Part shown: positions 21,984 to 29,968 of the stretch, piece after piece
How the letters are laid out: every line of letters starts with the position of its first letter
Position numbering within the stretch: position 1 is the stretch's first letter
Source of the DNA: Arthrobacter sp. zg-Y20
Lineage (GTDB): Bacteria; Actinomycetota; Actinomycetes; Actinomycetales; Micrococcaceae
DNA: 64,000 nucleotides
Assembly: GCF_030142075.1 (NCBI RefSeq)
Contig: NZ_CP126241.1
Location: 1 to 64,000, forward strand
Direction of reading: 5' to 3'
The notes under the pieces: model-generated
Databases searched by the model: none
What the model saw: only the letters and a program-made list of their open reading frames with translations
Told to the model about the DNA's origin: nothing
Made by a program: the position numbers and the translations under genes

Positions 21984-23419
21984 TTATTCAACACCGCCTC
22001 TAGGAGTTTCTGCGCGCTTGGAGTGGTCAATTGGGCACCGGTGGTCAAGTCCACGTCTTCCATGACGACGGAAATGACAACTTGGGGATCGTCGGCGGGT
22101 GCGAAGCCAGTGAACCAGGCGTTGTCGCCCCGGCCCTCCACCTCGGCAGTGCCGGTTTTCCCGGCCACCTTTACGCCGGGAATACGGGCGGCACTGGCGC
22201 TGCCGTTATCCACAACACCCACCATCCATTCGGTGAGTTGCCGAGCAGTGTCAGGACTGATGGAGGTGTTGAGCTTGGTGGGCTTCGGCTCGTCAATCAC
22301 GGACAGGTCCGGGGCACGGACGCTGCGGACCAAATTGGGGGTCATTTGCTCGCCGTTGTTGGCGATGGCAGCGGAGATCATGGCGACCTGCAGCGGCGTG
22401 GCCGTGACGCTTCCCTGACCGATGGAGGATAGTGCCAGCTGGGCCTGGTCCTCGTTATCCGGGAAGTGGCTGGGAACCACGGGTGTGGGAATGGTCAGCG
22501 GAGTGTCAAAGCCGAACTTCTCTGCCTGTGCCGCCAAGTTGTCCTGCCCGAGTTCAAGGGCCACCTGGGCAAAGACCGTGTTGCAGGACTGCGCCAGGGC
22601 AAATGCGAAGTCGGCCTCGGAGCGGGAAGAACACGCACCCGTGACAAAGTTCGGCAGGTAGGTATTGGTTCCCGGGAGCAGGAATTCCTGCGGATTCGGA
22701 ATCACGCTGTCGGCGTCGTACTTTCCCGATTCCAGGGCTGCGGCCGTGTCTACCAGCTTGAACACCGAGCCGGGAGCCAGCAGCGATTCGGTGGCCGGAT
22801 TGATGTACGGAGACAGTCCGGGGATGGAGGTGAGTTCAGCCATGGTCGATTCGATCAGGCCGGTGTCGTGCACAGCCAGTGCATTCGTGTCATAGGTGGG
22901 CTTGGAGACCATGGCGAGGATGTCGCCCGTCTTCGGGTCCATCATCACGATGGAGCCCTTCTGACCGTCCGGAATGAGGTCGTAGGCCAGCTGCTGCAGC
23001 TCCGGATCAATGGTCAGCTCCACCGAAGCGCCCTGACTCTGGGCCCCGGAAAAGACCTGGACCAGCTTGTCGTAGAACTGCTGCGGGCTGTTGCCGGAAA
23101 GTTCTTCATTCATCGCCGTTTCCAGCTGGGAGGTGCCGTTGAGGTTGAAGAAGCCGGTCAGCTGCGAATACAACTCAGGGTTGTTGTAGACCCGCTGGTA
23201 GTTAAACTCATCATTGGAAGGAACCGACTCGGCAACGGCCTTGCCGTCCACCAGGATGGAGCCGCGGTTCTCGCCGAAATCCCGGTAAATGGAACGCCGG
23301 TTGTCAGTATTTTTGTTCAAGTCCTCAGCCGCGAAGAACTGCACGTAGGTCAGCGACCCGAGAATGAGCGCGAACATTGCCAGGGCTACTACCCAGCTGT
23401 TCCGGATGGCCTGGTTCAT
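21980..23419 (-). CDS. pbpA: Penicillin-binding protein 2 (class B transpeptidase)
   Basis: Cross-links peptidoglycan peptides outside the cell, working with the SEDS protein encoded just upstream. The 479 residues begin with an N-terminal membrane anchor (about 8-28), then the dimerisation domain, then a transpeptidase domain. The active-site Ser-x-x-Lys is in [10 protein letters not shown], Ser-x-Asn in AQSCNT, and KTG in [10 protein letters not shown]. It overlaps both neighbours by 4 bases. It resembles mycobacterial PbpA. Confidence 0.95.
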   Translation of the reverse strand: MNQAIRNSWVVALAMFALILGSLTYVQFFAAEDLNKNTDNRRSIYRDFGENRGSILVDGKAVAESVPSNDEFNYQRVYNNPELYSQLTGFFNLNGTSQLETAMNEELSGNSPQQFYDKLVQVFSGAQSQGASVELTIDPELQQLAYDLIPDGQKGSIVMMDPKTGDILAMVSKPTYDTNALAVHDTGLIESTMAELTSIPGLSPYINPATESLLAPGSVFKLVDTAAALESGKYDADSVIPNPQEFLLPGTNTYLPNFVTGACSSRSEADFAFALAQSCNTVFAQVALELGQDNLAAQAEKFGFDTPLTIPTPVVPSHFPDNEDQAQLALSSIGQGSVTATPLQVAMISAAIANNGEQMTPNLVRSVRAPDLSVIDEPKPTKLNTSISPDTARQLTEWMVGVVDNGSASAARIPGVKVAGKTGTAEVEGRGDNAWFTGFAPADDPQVVISVVMEDVDLTTGAQLTTPSAQKLLEAVLNK

Positions 23420-24828
23420 TCGACTCCTTCCTTAGGGGTGCGCCGGCCGCGTGCAGAAGCACCGATCGGGGATTCACTCATGGCCGGAACCATGTCCGTG
23501 GACACCGGTCCGGAGGCCACCGGGCGCCGAGAGGCGTCCGAAATCAGCAGCAGCAGGGCCACAATGATCCAGTTCGCCAGCAGCGACGAACCGCCGGCGG
23601 ACATGAACGGCGTGGTTAGGCCGGTCAGCGGGATCAACCGGGTAACACCGCCAATGACCACAAAGCACTGCAGCGCAATGGTGAACGAGAGCCCGCACGC
23701 CAGCAGTTTTCCGAACCCGTCTTTGGTCCCCAGAGCGGCACGGAAGCCCCGGGATACGAGAAGTACATACATGAGGACAATCGCGAAGATGCCGATCAGG
23801 CCCAGTTCTTCGCCCAGGGCGGCAATGATCATGTCGCTGTTGGCGAAGGTCACCAGATCCGGGCGGCCCTGGCCCAAACCGGTGCCGATCAGTCCGCCGC
23901 TCGCCAGTCCGAAGAGACCCTGAACCACTTGGTAGCTTCCACCCACCGCGTTGTAGACCTCGGGGTCAAAGGCGTTGAGCCAGCCGTGGATACGCTGCTG
24001 AACATGGCCGAACAGCTGCAGGGCAGCAAACCCGCCTACGGCGAGCAGGCCGAGTCCGATGACCACCCAGCTCACCCGGCTGGTAGCCACGTAGATCATC
24101 GCCATGAAGAGTCCGAAGAAGAGAATGGATGAGCCGAGGTCCCGCTGGAAGACCAGCACTCCGATGCTGACCAGCCAGGCAACGATCATGGGACCCATGT
24201 CCTGCATGCGCGGGAACTGCAGGGGGCCGACCTTGCGGCCGGCCAGGAGGATCAGATCCCGGTTGGTGGATAGATACCCGGCGAAGAATATAGCCAGGGT
24301 GATCTTGGCGATTTCGCCGGGCTGGAAGGTACCCACACCAACATTGATCCAGATCCGTGCACCGTTAATGGTGGTTCCGAGCGGCGTCAGCGGCAGCAGG
24401 AGGAGGATGGCACTGACGATCAGCGAAATATAGGTGTAGCGCCGCAGGATCCGATGATCCTTGATCACGAACATCACGGCGATGCCCGCGGCAACGGCCA
24501 CGGTGCTCCACAGCAGCTGCCGGTCCGCTGCGGTGTCGCCGTTGGTGATGTCCAAGCGGTGGATCATTGCCAAACCGATGCCGTTGAGGGCGGTGACAAT
24601 GGGAAGTATTACCGGGTCGGCATATTTCGCCCGGAAGCGCAGGACCAGGTGGAAAACAACCACCAGGGCCATCAGCGTGCCGCCCTGCACCCAGAAGTCG
24701 GAGTCGAACCCGCGGTCCTCATCCAGGCCGACGATCATGTTGGCACCCACCCCGACGAGCAGGGCGACCAGCAGGAGCAGGGCTTCGATGTTGCGGCGGG
24801 GTTTGGCAACGGTCAGGAGATCAGACAT
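23416..24828 (-). CDS. rodA: SEDS-family peptidoglycan glycosyltransferase (RodA/FtsW)
   Basis: A polytopic polymerase of lipid II, 470 residues, with about 10-12 membrane helices and characteristic segments such as GARIWI, GTFQPGEIAKIT, QRDLGSSILFF, and TGLTTPFMSAGGSSLL near the C-terminus. A hydrophilic tail ends the protein. It partners with PbpA (4-base overlap). RodA is preferred over FtsW from the operon context; the two are hard to separate by eye. Confidence 0.93.
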   Translation of the reverse strand: MSDLLTVAKPRRNIEALLLLVALLVGVGANMIVGLDEDRGFDSDFWVQGGTLMALVVVFHLVLRFRAKYADPVILPIVTALNGIGLAMIHRLDITNGDTAADRQLLWSTVAVAAGIAVMFVIKDHRILRRYTYISLIVSAILLLLPLTPLGTTINGARIWINVGVGTFQPGEIAKITLAIFFAGYLSTNRDLILLAGRKVGPLQFPRMQDMGPMIVAWLVSIGVLVFQRDLGSSILFFGLFMAMIYVATSRVSWVVIGLGLLAVGGFAALQLFGHVQQRIHGWLNAFDPEVYNAVGGSYQVVQGLFGLASGGLIGTGLGQGRPDLVTFANSDMIIAALGEELGLIGIFAIVLMYVLLVSRGFRAALGTKDGFGKLLACGLSFTIALQCFVVIGGVTRLIPLTGLTTPFMSAGGSSLLANWIIVALLLLISDASRRPVASGPVSTDMVPAMSESPIGASARGRRTPKEGVE

Positions 24829-26369
24829 TACTGCTTACCTCCGCAGGCACTGTTGGCCGCAGCGTCGGGCTGCGCCGTGGAAGTGGGCGCCGGTGTGGAA
24901 GTGGACGGCGTGGAGCTGGGTCCCGGAGCCGGATCCACAGGGGGACACATGACAGCCTTGGCAGTGTCCCGCAGATCCTCTACGATCTGGTCGGCATGCT
25001 CAAGGTCCCGCGCGGGAAGAGTGTCTTCCACCCGGTTGCGGTGGTACTCGGAAAGGCTGTCCACGGGAATGTCAGAGATATCCGTGACGTGGGAAAGATG
25101 GATGGGGCCGATCGTCTGGGAAACACCGTTGAAGACGGCCACCCGGTTGTCATAGGAGCCCACGTAGTAACGGGTTTGGGTCCAGGTGTACCCGAGCCAC
25201 ATCACAGCCGCGAGCAACAGGGCCAGTACGGTCAGGAAAGCCGGGAGCAGCCAGCGGCGCCAACCGGGCCGCTTGGTGTCCTCCGGAGCGAGTCCCGGGG
25301 ACTGTGCGTCGTCGGCCTTGTGCGTCAGCATGCGGGCGGCGCGGCGCTCGGCCGAGCGCTTAGTGACAATGGGAATCTGGCCGGTTTCGGTGGCGAGCGA
25401 TGCTGCACCTACCAGGACATGGGGGCGCGAGGAGAGGTCCTGCCGGATCAGCTCCGCGCGTTCCTGAAGACTTTCGTCGTCTTCTTTATCTTCGCCGGAA
25501 GAATCGGCCTCGTCCTTGCCTTCGGTCACGGCCGGTGCCGGGGTACTCACGGCAGGGGCTGCCGAGATGGTTGCCTGACGGGGACGGCCCTGCCCGGCAG
25601 GAAGCTCTGTCATCGCCGCAGTGGACGGAGCGGACCCGGCGTCGGGATCATCGTCGATCTCGATCACTGCAACAGTGACGTTGTCCGGGGAGCCGCCGGC
25701 GAGGGTCAGTTCCACCAGCGTGTCGACGCACTGCTGCAGGTTGGAGGTGCCCCGCAGGACGCCCTCGATATCGGAGTCGCGGAGCACGGCGGTGAGACCG
25801 TCCGAGCACAGCAGCCAGCGTTCGCCCGGTTCCACATCGAAAGTGGCCAGGTCCAGTTCAGGGCTCGCGTCGACGTCGCCCAGTACGCGCATCAGGACGT
25901 TCTTATGCGGATGGACCTCAGCTTCTTCGGGCCGCAACCGGCCCTCGTCGATGAGGCGCTGGACGAATGTGTGGTCGATGCTGACTTGGCTGAACTCGCC
26001 GTTCTTGAGCCGGTAGGCGCGGGAATCGCCGATGTGGGCCAGGGCCAGCCGCCGGTCATGGAGCAGCAGTGCCGTGACGGTGGTGCCCATGCCGGAGAGC
26101 TGCGGGCTTGTGGTCACCAGTTCGGAAAGGAGGGAGTTTGCGGCCTGGATTTCGTCCGCAAGGACGGTCAGCGGCTCGTCCTCCTGGACCCGGCTGTCCA
26201 GATGCACCAAATCCAGCACGGTGGAGGCAGACGCGACATTGCCGCCGGCGTGGCCGCCCATTCCGTCAGCGACCACTGCAAGGTACCGCCCCACATAGGC
26301 GGAGTCGTCGTTCTTGAAACGAACCATGCCCACGTCGGAACGTGCTGCATATCGAAGGACCAAAGCCAC
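24828..26369 (-). CDS. pstP: PP2C-type Ser/Thr protein phosphatase PstP
   Basis: Reverses phosphorylation by PknA and PknB. The 513 residues hold a PP2C domain at about 1-235 with metal-binding motifs (DGMGGHAGG, IGDSRAY, CSDGL, DNVTV). A long acidic and charged linker, a membrane helix (about 370-392) and an extracellular C-terminal domain with a Pro/Ser/Thr tail follow. Start is GTG. It lies between fhaB and rodA and is adjacent or overlapping at both ends. Confidence 0.95.
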   Translation of the reverse strand: MALVLRYAARSDVGMVRFKNDDSAYVGRYLAVVADGMGGHAGGNVASASTVLDLVHLDSRVQEDEPLTVLADEIQAANSLLSELVTTSPQLSGMGTTVTALLLHDRRLALAHIGDSRAYRLKNGEFSQVSIDHTFVQRLIDEGRLRPEEAEVHPHKNVLMRVLGDVDASPELDLATFDVEPGERWLLCSDGLTAVLRDSDIEGVLRGTSNLQQCVDTLVELTLAGGSPDNVTVAVIEIDDDPDAGSAPSTAAMTELPAGQGRPRQATISAAPAVSTPAPAVTEGKDEADSSGEDKEDDESLQERAELIRQDLSSRPHVLVGAASLATETGQIPIVTKRSAERRAARMLTHKADDAQSPGLAPEDTKRPGWRRWLLPAFLTVLALLLAAVMWLGYTWTQTRYYVGSYDNRVAVFNGVSQTIGPIHLSHVTDISDIPVDSLSEYHRNRVEDTLPARDLEHADQIVEDLRDTAKAVMCPPVDPAPGPSSTPSTSTPAPTSTAQPDAAANSACGGKQ

Positions 26370-26371
26370 GG

Positions 26372-26857
26372 TCAGGGCCTCAGCTCAATGACCGTTTTGC
26401 CGATTCGGACAGGTACGCCGGGTTCCACGGGCAGCGCCCGGGTGAGCTGGCTGCCGCCCAGATAGGTGCCGTTGGTGGAACCCAGGTCCTCGATGAACCA
26501 GCGGCTGCCCTGCGGGAACAGGCGTGCGTGGCGGCCGGAAGCGTAATCGTCCTCAAGGACGAGGGTCGCTTCCTGTGCGCGGCCGAGCAGGATGGGACTG
26601 GCGGCGAGGTCCAGGGTGGTGCCGCGCAGCGGACCTTCCGTGACAACGAGTTCCCGCGGCGTGACCTTGGCCGGGGCCGGGGCGCGCTTCTCCAACTCGG
26701 GGTTCCGGCGCATCTGCCGGGCGGTGGGGGTTCCGGTCCGGTTACGGCTGCCCACGGCAAGGTCGCGGCGGATGGCGCCCACTACGGAGATCACCATGAT
26801 CCACAGGACCAGTAGGAAGCCGTACCGCAAAAGGGTTTCGGTCAGTTCGCCCAGCAC
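26372..26857 (-). CDS. fhaB: FHA-domain protein FhaB (FipA)
   Basis: Binds phosphothreonine on kinase substrates. The 161 residues start with a membrane helix (LLRYGFLLVLWIMVISVVGAI) and a basic linker, then a C-terminal FHA domain with GR, SGRHA and GSTNGTYLGG motifs (about 90-160). In mycobacteria this protein (FipA) links FtsZ/FtsQ to the PknA signal; here that is by homology. It overlaps fhaA by one base. Confidence 0.93.
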   Translation of the reverse strand: MLGELTETLLRYGFLLVLWIMVISVVGAIRRDLAVGSRNRTGTPTARQMRRNPELEKRAPAPAKVTPRELVVTEGPLRGTTLDLAASPILLGRAQEATLVLEDDYASGRHARLFPQGSRWFIEDLGSTNGTYLGGSQLTRALPVEPGVPVRIGKTVIELRP

Positions 26858-27588
26858 TAACGTCCTCCGGCCCGGACAGGCAGCAGCCGGAAGACTATCC
26901 GGGTACGTCCCATGGCAATGGTGGATCCGTCGGTAAGCACTGCTTCACCCTGAACTTTCTGGCCGTTGACGAAGCTGCCGTTGGTGGAGCCCAGGTCAAT
27001 GGCGCGGCTTGCACCGTTCTCGGTGCGTATTTCCAGATGCCGCCGGGAAACACCGGTGTCATCCACAAGAATGTCGGCCTCGGAAGAGCGTCCCAGGACC
27101 ACCGACGGCGCATTCAAGGAATAACGCTGTCCGTCAATGTCCAGGACCGGCTGCACCCGGGCCGAAGGGCCTTGCCGGGGTGCCGGCGGCTGCGGAACCC
27201 TGGGCGTGGCTGAGGGGGATTTCTCGGTGGCGGAATCCACTTCCAGTACCCCGGACTTCAATGAGGCGTCACGGGTGAAGGACACCCGGACGGGACCCTG
27301 CAGGCTGTAGGACTGGCTGCGCGCGTGCTTAATGACGACGTCGCACAGTTCTTCCGCCAGCGGGGCACCCCACTGCTGGGCCTGTGTGAAGTCCGAGCTG
27401 GACAGCCGCACCGTGAAAACGTTGGGAGCCAAGGTGCGTCCCTGCCCGAGGACCATGGAGCGCTCATCAAGCTCCCGGCGCAGCGCAATGGCCAGTTCCA
27501 GCGGTTCTACCCGGCCTGAGGAGCCGGACGTGAAAGCGCCGCGGACCATCTTTTCGATGCCGCGTTCGACATTGTCGAGTAAGCCCAT
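26857..27588 (-). CDS. fhaA: FHA-domain protein FhaA with DUF3662 N-terminus
   Basis: A 243-residue regulator with an N-terminal DUF3662 domain (about 1-120, starting MGLLDNVERGIEKMV) and a C-terminal FHA domain (SVVLGRSSEADI, SRRHLEI, GSTNGSFVNG). It binds the phosphorylated MviN/PknB network in mycobacteria. I moved the start from the longer ORF at 27708 to the ATG at 27588, which has AAGGAG just upstream. It is the first gene of the signalling operon, so the promoter must lie in 27589-28035. Confidence 0.93.
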   Translation of the reverse strand: MGLLDNVERGIEKMVRGAFTSGSSGRVEPLELAIALRRELDERSMVLGQGRTLAPNVFTVRLSSSDFTQAQQWGAPLAEELCDVVIKHARSQSYSLQGPVRVSFTRDASLKSGVLEVDSATEKSPSATPRVPQPPAPRQGPSARVQPVLDIDGQRYSLNAPSVVLGRSSEADILVDDTGVSRRHLEIRTENGASRAIDLGSTNGSFVNGQKVQGEAVLTDGSTIAMGRTRIVFRLLPVRAGGR

Positions 27589-28035
27589 GTCCGTCTCCTT
27601 CCGCGTCCTGTCCGGTGAATAGCCACGCCTGCCACCCGTCTCCCGGCGCCGGGGCGCCGGGCGGAATGAACCGCCGGGACTGCGTTGGGACTGGTTCCGG
27701 CAGGTCACAGGTACATACGTCCACTTCGATACTACTGGGGAGCGCTGATAAATGTCTTACCGCGCCTCCCGGTACTCCGTGTCCGTCAAGCCCCCGCGGG
27801 ATCTTTGCGGTGCATTTATTGGAAGTGTCCGGACCGCGCACCTGGGCGCCGGCTGCGGGCCGTCCCGCACCTACATCCCTGCAATGACGCGGATTTCAGG
27901 GGTGTCGAGGGGGCGTTTAGGTGTTTCGCCAAAATGCCGGTATGCTTGATTCTGCTGTTCCCGAGGAAACGCAACGCAGATGGTCTCAGGAAGATTTGAG
28001 ATCATTCGCACATAGCTTCCGAGGGAAACCATTTT
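27589..28035. other. 447-base gap upstream of fhaA and tRNA-Leu
   Basis: Non-coding as far as I can tell. It should hold the minus-strand promoter of the fhaA operon and the plus-strand promoter of tRNA-Leu. TATGCT at 27941-27946 is a possible -10 for the tRNA, with no clear -35. A 65-codon ORF at 27752-27949 has no ribosome site or recognisable sequence and was not called. Confidence 0.4.
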
Positions 28036-28118
28036 GCGCGAGTGGCGGAACGGCAGACGCGCTGGCTTCAGGTGCCAGTGTCCGAAAGGGCGTGGGGGTT
28101 CAAATCCCCCCTCGCGCA
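28036..28118 (+). tRNA. tRNA-Leu (anticodon CAG)
   Basis: A type II tRNA of 83 bases. The acceptor GCGCGAG pairs with CTCGCGC, and the anticodon stem CTGGC/GCCAG encloses TTCAGGT with CAG at 28069-28071. A variable arm and a T arm GGGGG-TTCAAAT-CCCCC follow. The discriminator is A and no CCA is encoded. Confidence 0.97.
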
Positions 28119-28126
28119 CAGTTAGG

Positions 28127-28160
28127 AATGACCCCGGCTCACCAGCCGGGGTCATTTTTT
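28127..28160 (+). terminator. Intrinsic terminator of tRNA-Leu
   Basis: A 13-base-pair stem (28127-28139 with 28144-28156), a 4-base loop, and a run of six T's (28155-28160). Confidence 0.92.
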
Positions 28161-28224
28161 ATGCCCGGGTGCGTTGATCCAGCAGGGTGCACGTATAGAA
28201 ACGGTGCATCCGCAGGCAGAGCAC

Positions 28225-28264
28225 AAAGGAGGGGACCGCCTGGCAGCAGGCGGTCCCCTCCTTT
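28225..28264. terminator. Terminator of the DUF5997 gene
   Basis: A perfect 18-base-pair stem (28225-28242 with 28247-28264) with a 4-base loop lies 17 bases past the stop of the minus-strand DUF5997 gene. It has T's on both outer sides, so it can work in both directions. Confidence 0.85.
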
Positions 28265-28280
28265 GGAAGCAGAGCGGTAT

Positions 28281-28670
28281 TTAGGAGCGTTCGGCCTTCT
28301 TCGCCTCTGCGTCCTTGACCCGCTGGGTTTCGGCGCGGACGGCGGCAAAACTGGCCCGCTCTTCCACGAGCCAGGCCGGGGGCTGGGCGAGCAGTGCCTT
28401 GATTTCCTCTGTGGTGAGCGGCTCCGTAATGCCGGACCGGGTCAGGCCGCCAATGGAGATGTTGAGCTTCTGGGCCACCACCGGCCGCGGGTGCGGCCCG
28501 TTGCGGCGCAGTTCGCTGAGCCACTCCGGCGGGTTGGACTGGAGTTCGTCAAACTGGGCGCGTGAAATGGGCCCGTCCTGGAAGTCCTGCGGCGCGGCGG
28601 GCAGGTAGATGCCCAGTTTCTTGGCTGCCGTGGCAGGCTTCATGGTTTGGGAGGATTTCTCGGTGGTCAT
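28281..28670 (-). CDS. DUF5997 family protein (internal duplication)
   Basis: A 129-residue protein of unknown function, cytoplasmic with no signal or membrane segment. It is built of two about 42-residue units, residues 17-58 and 67-108, that align without gaps at an offset of exactly 50. Shared positions are KL (18-19/68-69), Ile21/71, Pro34/84, Leu43/93, PP (47-48/97-98), WL (50-51/100-101), Glu53/103 and Arg55/105. A charged helix (109-129) ends it. It diverges from the LysR-like gene, with starts 53 bases apart, suggesting shared control. The DUF number is recalled from similar proteins, so it is less certain than the duplication. Confidence 0.8.
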   Translation of the reverse strand: MTTEKSSQTMKPATAAKKLGIYLPAAPQDFQDGPISRAQFDELQSNPPEWLSELRRNGPHPRPVVAQKLNISIGGLTRSGITEPLTTEEIKALLAQPPAWLVEERASFAAVRAETQRVKDAEAKKAERS

Positions 28671-28723
28671 ATTCCAAGGGTATCCGCACGCCGCCGCCCG
28701 GGCCGGTGGGCTAAGGTGTTCTG

Positions 28724-29506
28724 ATGCCCACAGACACTTCAGCTCTTCAGAACGGGGCGACTCCGCGGCCGCTGACCGTGGCCTATGTTCCGGGCGTGAC
28801 CCCGGGCAAATGGATCACCCGCTGGCAGGAACGCAAGGACCAGGAACTGAGGACGTTCCAGTGTGAGGAAGCTGCCGCTGTGGAGGAACTGTCCTCCGGC
28901 CGCGCCGATCTCGCTTTTGTACGCCTTCCCGCTTCCGGCTTCACGCGTCCGGAGGGGCTGAACCTCATTCCCCTCTATGAGGAGCAGCCGGTTGCCGCAG
29001 CGGCGAAGGACCACCCCCTTACGGCCTTTGATGAGGTTGAACTGGCGGATCTGGACGGCGAAACCCTCCTGGACGTGGAAGAAATGGGCGGAGCCGCCGT
29101 CGCCCTGGAAGTAGTGGCGGCGGGCAGCGGCGTCGTTATCCTGCCCATGTCCGTGGCGCGGCTGTATTCGCGCAAGGATGTCACGGCCCGCCCCGTGAAC
29201 GGGGTGCCGCCCACGAGGATTGGCATCGCGTGGCTGCAGGAACGGGACGGCGATGACGTCGAAGAGTTTGTGGGCGTGGTGCGGGGGCGCACTGCCAACA
29301 GTTCCCGCCAGCCTTCTGTCCTCGAAGAGCAGAAAACGACGGCGCGGCAGCGGACGAAGGCACGCCAGTCCCGCAGCGAGGGCAAGCCGGCGGCCAAGTC
29401 CGGCGGCCGCACGGCAGGCAAGGGCGCCGGCGGCAAGGGAAAAGCCACAGGCAAGGGTGCCGCCAAGGGTGCAGGCAAGAGCGGCAAACCGCGTCGCAGC
29501 CGCTGA
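28724..29506 (+). CDS. LysR-type substrate-binding-domain protein without HTH, with histone-like tail
   Basis: A 260-residue protein. Residues 16-190 resemble a LysR regulator effector domain (starting LTVAYVPGVTPGKWITRW, with ADLAFVRLP, YEEQPVAAAAKDHPL, VVAAGSGVVILPMSVARLY). The usual 60-residue N-terminal winged helix is absent; only about 15 residues precede. Residues 200-260 are almost all Lys, Gly, Ala, Arg and Ser, like a histone H1 tail. It may bind a small ligand and DNA through the tail, or a partner such as the divergent DUF5997 protein; both are inference. Confidence 0.82.
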   Translation: MPTDTSALQNGATPRPLTVAYVPGVTPGKWITRWQERKDQELRTFQCEEAAAVEELSSGRADLAFVRLPASGFTRPEGLNLIPLYEEQPVAAAAKDHPLTAFDEVELADLDGETLLDVEEMGGAAVALEVVAAGSGVVILPMSVARLYSRKDVTARPVNGVPPTRIGIAWLQERDGDDVEEFVGVVRGRTANSSRQPSVLEEQKTTARQRTKARQSRSEGKPAAKSGGRTAGKGAGGKGKATGKGAAKGAGKSGKPRRSR

Positions 29507-29553
29507 CTTGTACCGCGTACCGCTCCGGACGGATTTGGCGGTACTCTTCGCGG

Positions 29554-29931
29554 ATGCGAATCAAGATGAGCAGTATCCACGTGCTGGACCCGCAGCGGGC
29601 CTACGGGTTCTACACGGGGACCCTCGGCATGGAACCCCAGATGGCCATGCCGGAGTACAACCTGTTCATTGTGTGCTCCCCGGAGGAACCGGGAGGGCCA
29701 GGGCTCCTGCTTGAACCCAGCGAAGATCCTGTGGCGGAAGCCTACCGGGCCGGGTTGTACGCACAGCAGCTCCCGGTCCTGGTGCTTGGTGTCCGGGATG
29801 TGCAGGCGGAGTACGACCGGCTCAGCGGCCTGGGGGTGGAGTTCATCGGCGAACCGACCCTGGATGCAATGGGCACGCAGGCTGTTTTCGACGACGGCTG
29901 CGGCAACTACATCCAGCTGCACCAAGACTGA
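29554..29931 (+). CDS. VOC-family (glyoxalase/bleomycin-resistance-like) protein
   Basis: A 125-residue single-domain member of the vicinal oxygen chelate fold, with FYTGTLGMEPQM in the first beta-alpha-beta unit and VFDDGCGNYIQLHQD in the last. Metal ligands include His in the first unit (SIHVLD) and Glu/His positions later, but which ligands remain is not certain. Substrate is unknown; members include glyoxalases, epimerases and resistance proteins. It starts 48 bases after the LysR-like gene and may be co-transcribed. Confidence 0.85.
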   Translation: MRIKMSSIHVLDPQRAYGFYTGTLGMEPQMAMPEYNLFIVCSPEEPGGPGLLLEPSEDPVAEAYRAGLYAQQLPVLVLGVRDVQAEYDRLSGLGVEFIGEPTLDAMGTQAVFDDGCGNYIQLHQD

Positions 29932-29968
29932 ACTGGCCATGTTGCTGCTCTGACCATCCCCGGAAGTC

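Noticed and set aside
27752-27949. 65-codon ORF in the fhaA/tRNA-Leu gap
   Set aside because: No ribosome site, no recognisable sequence, and composition of non-coding DNA.
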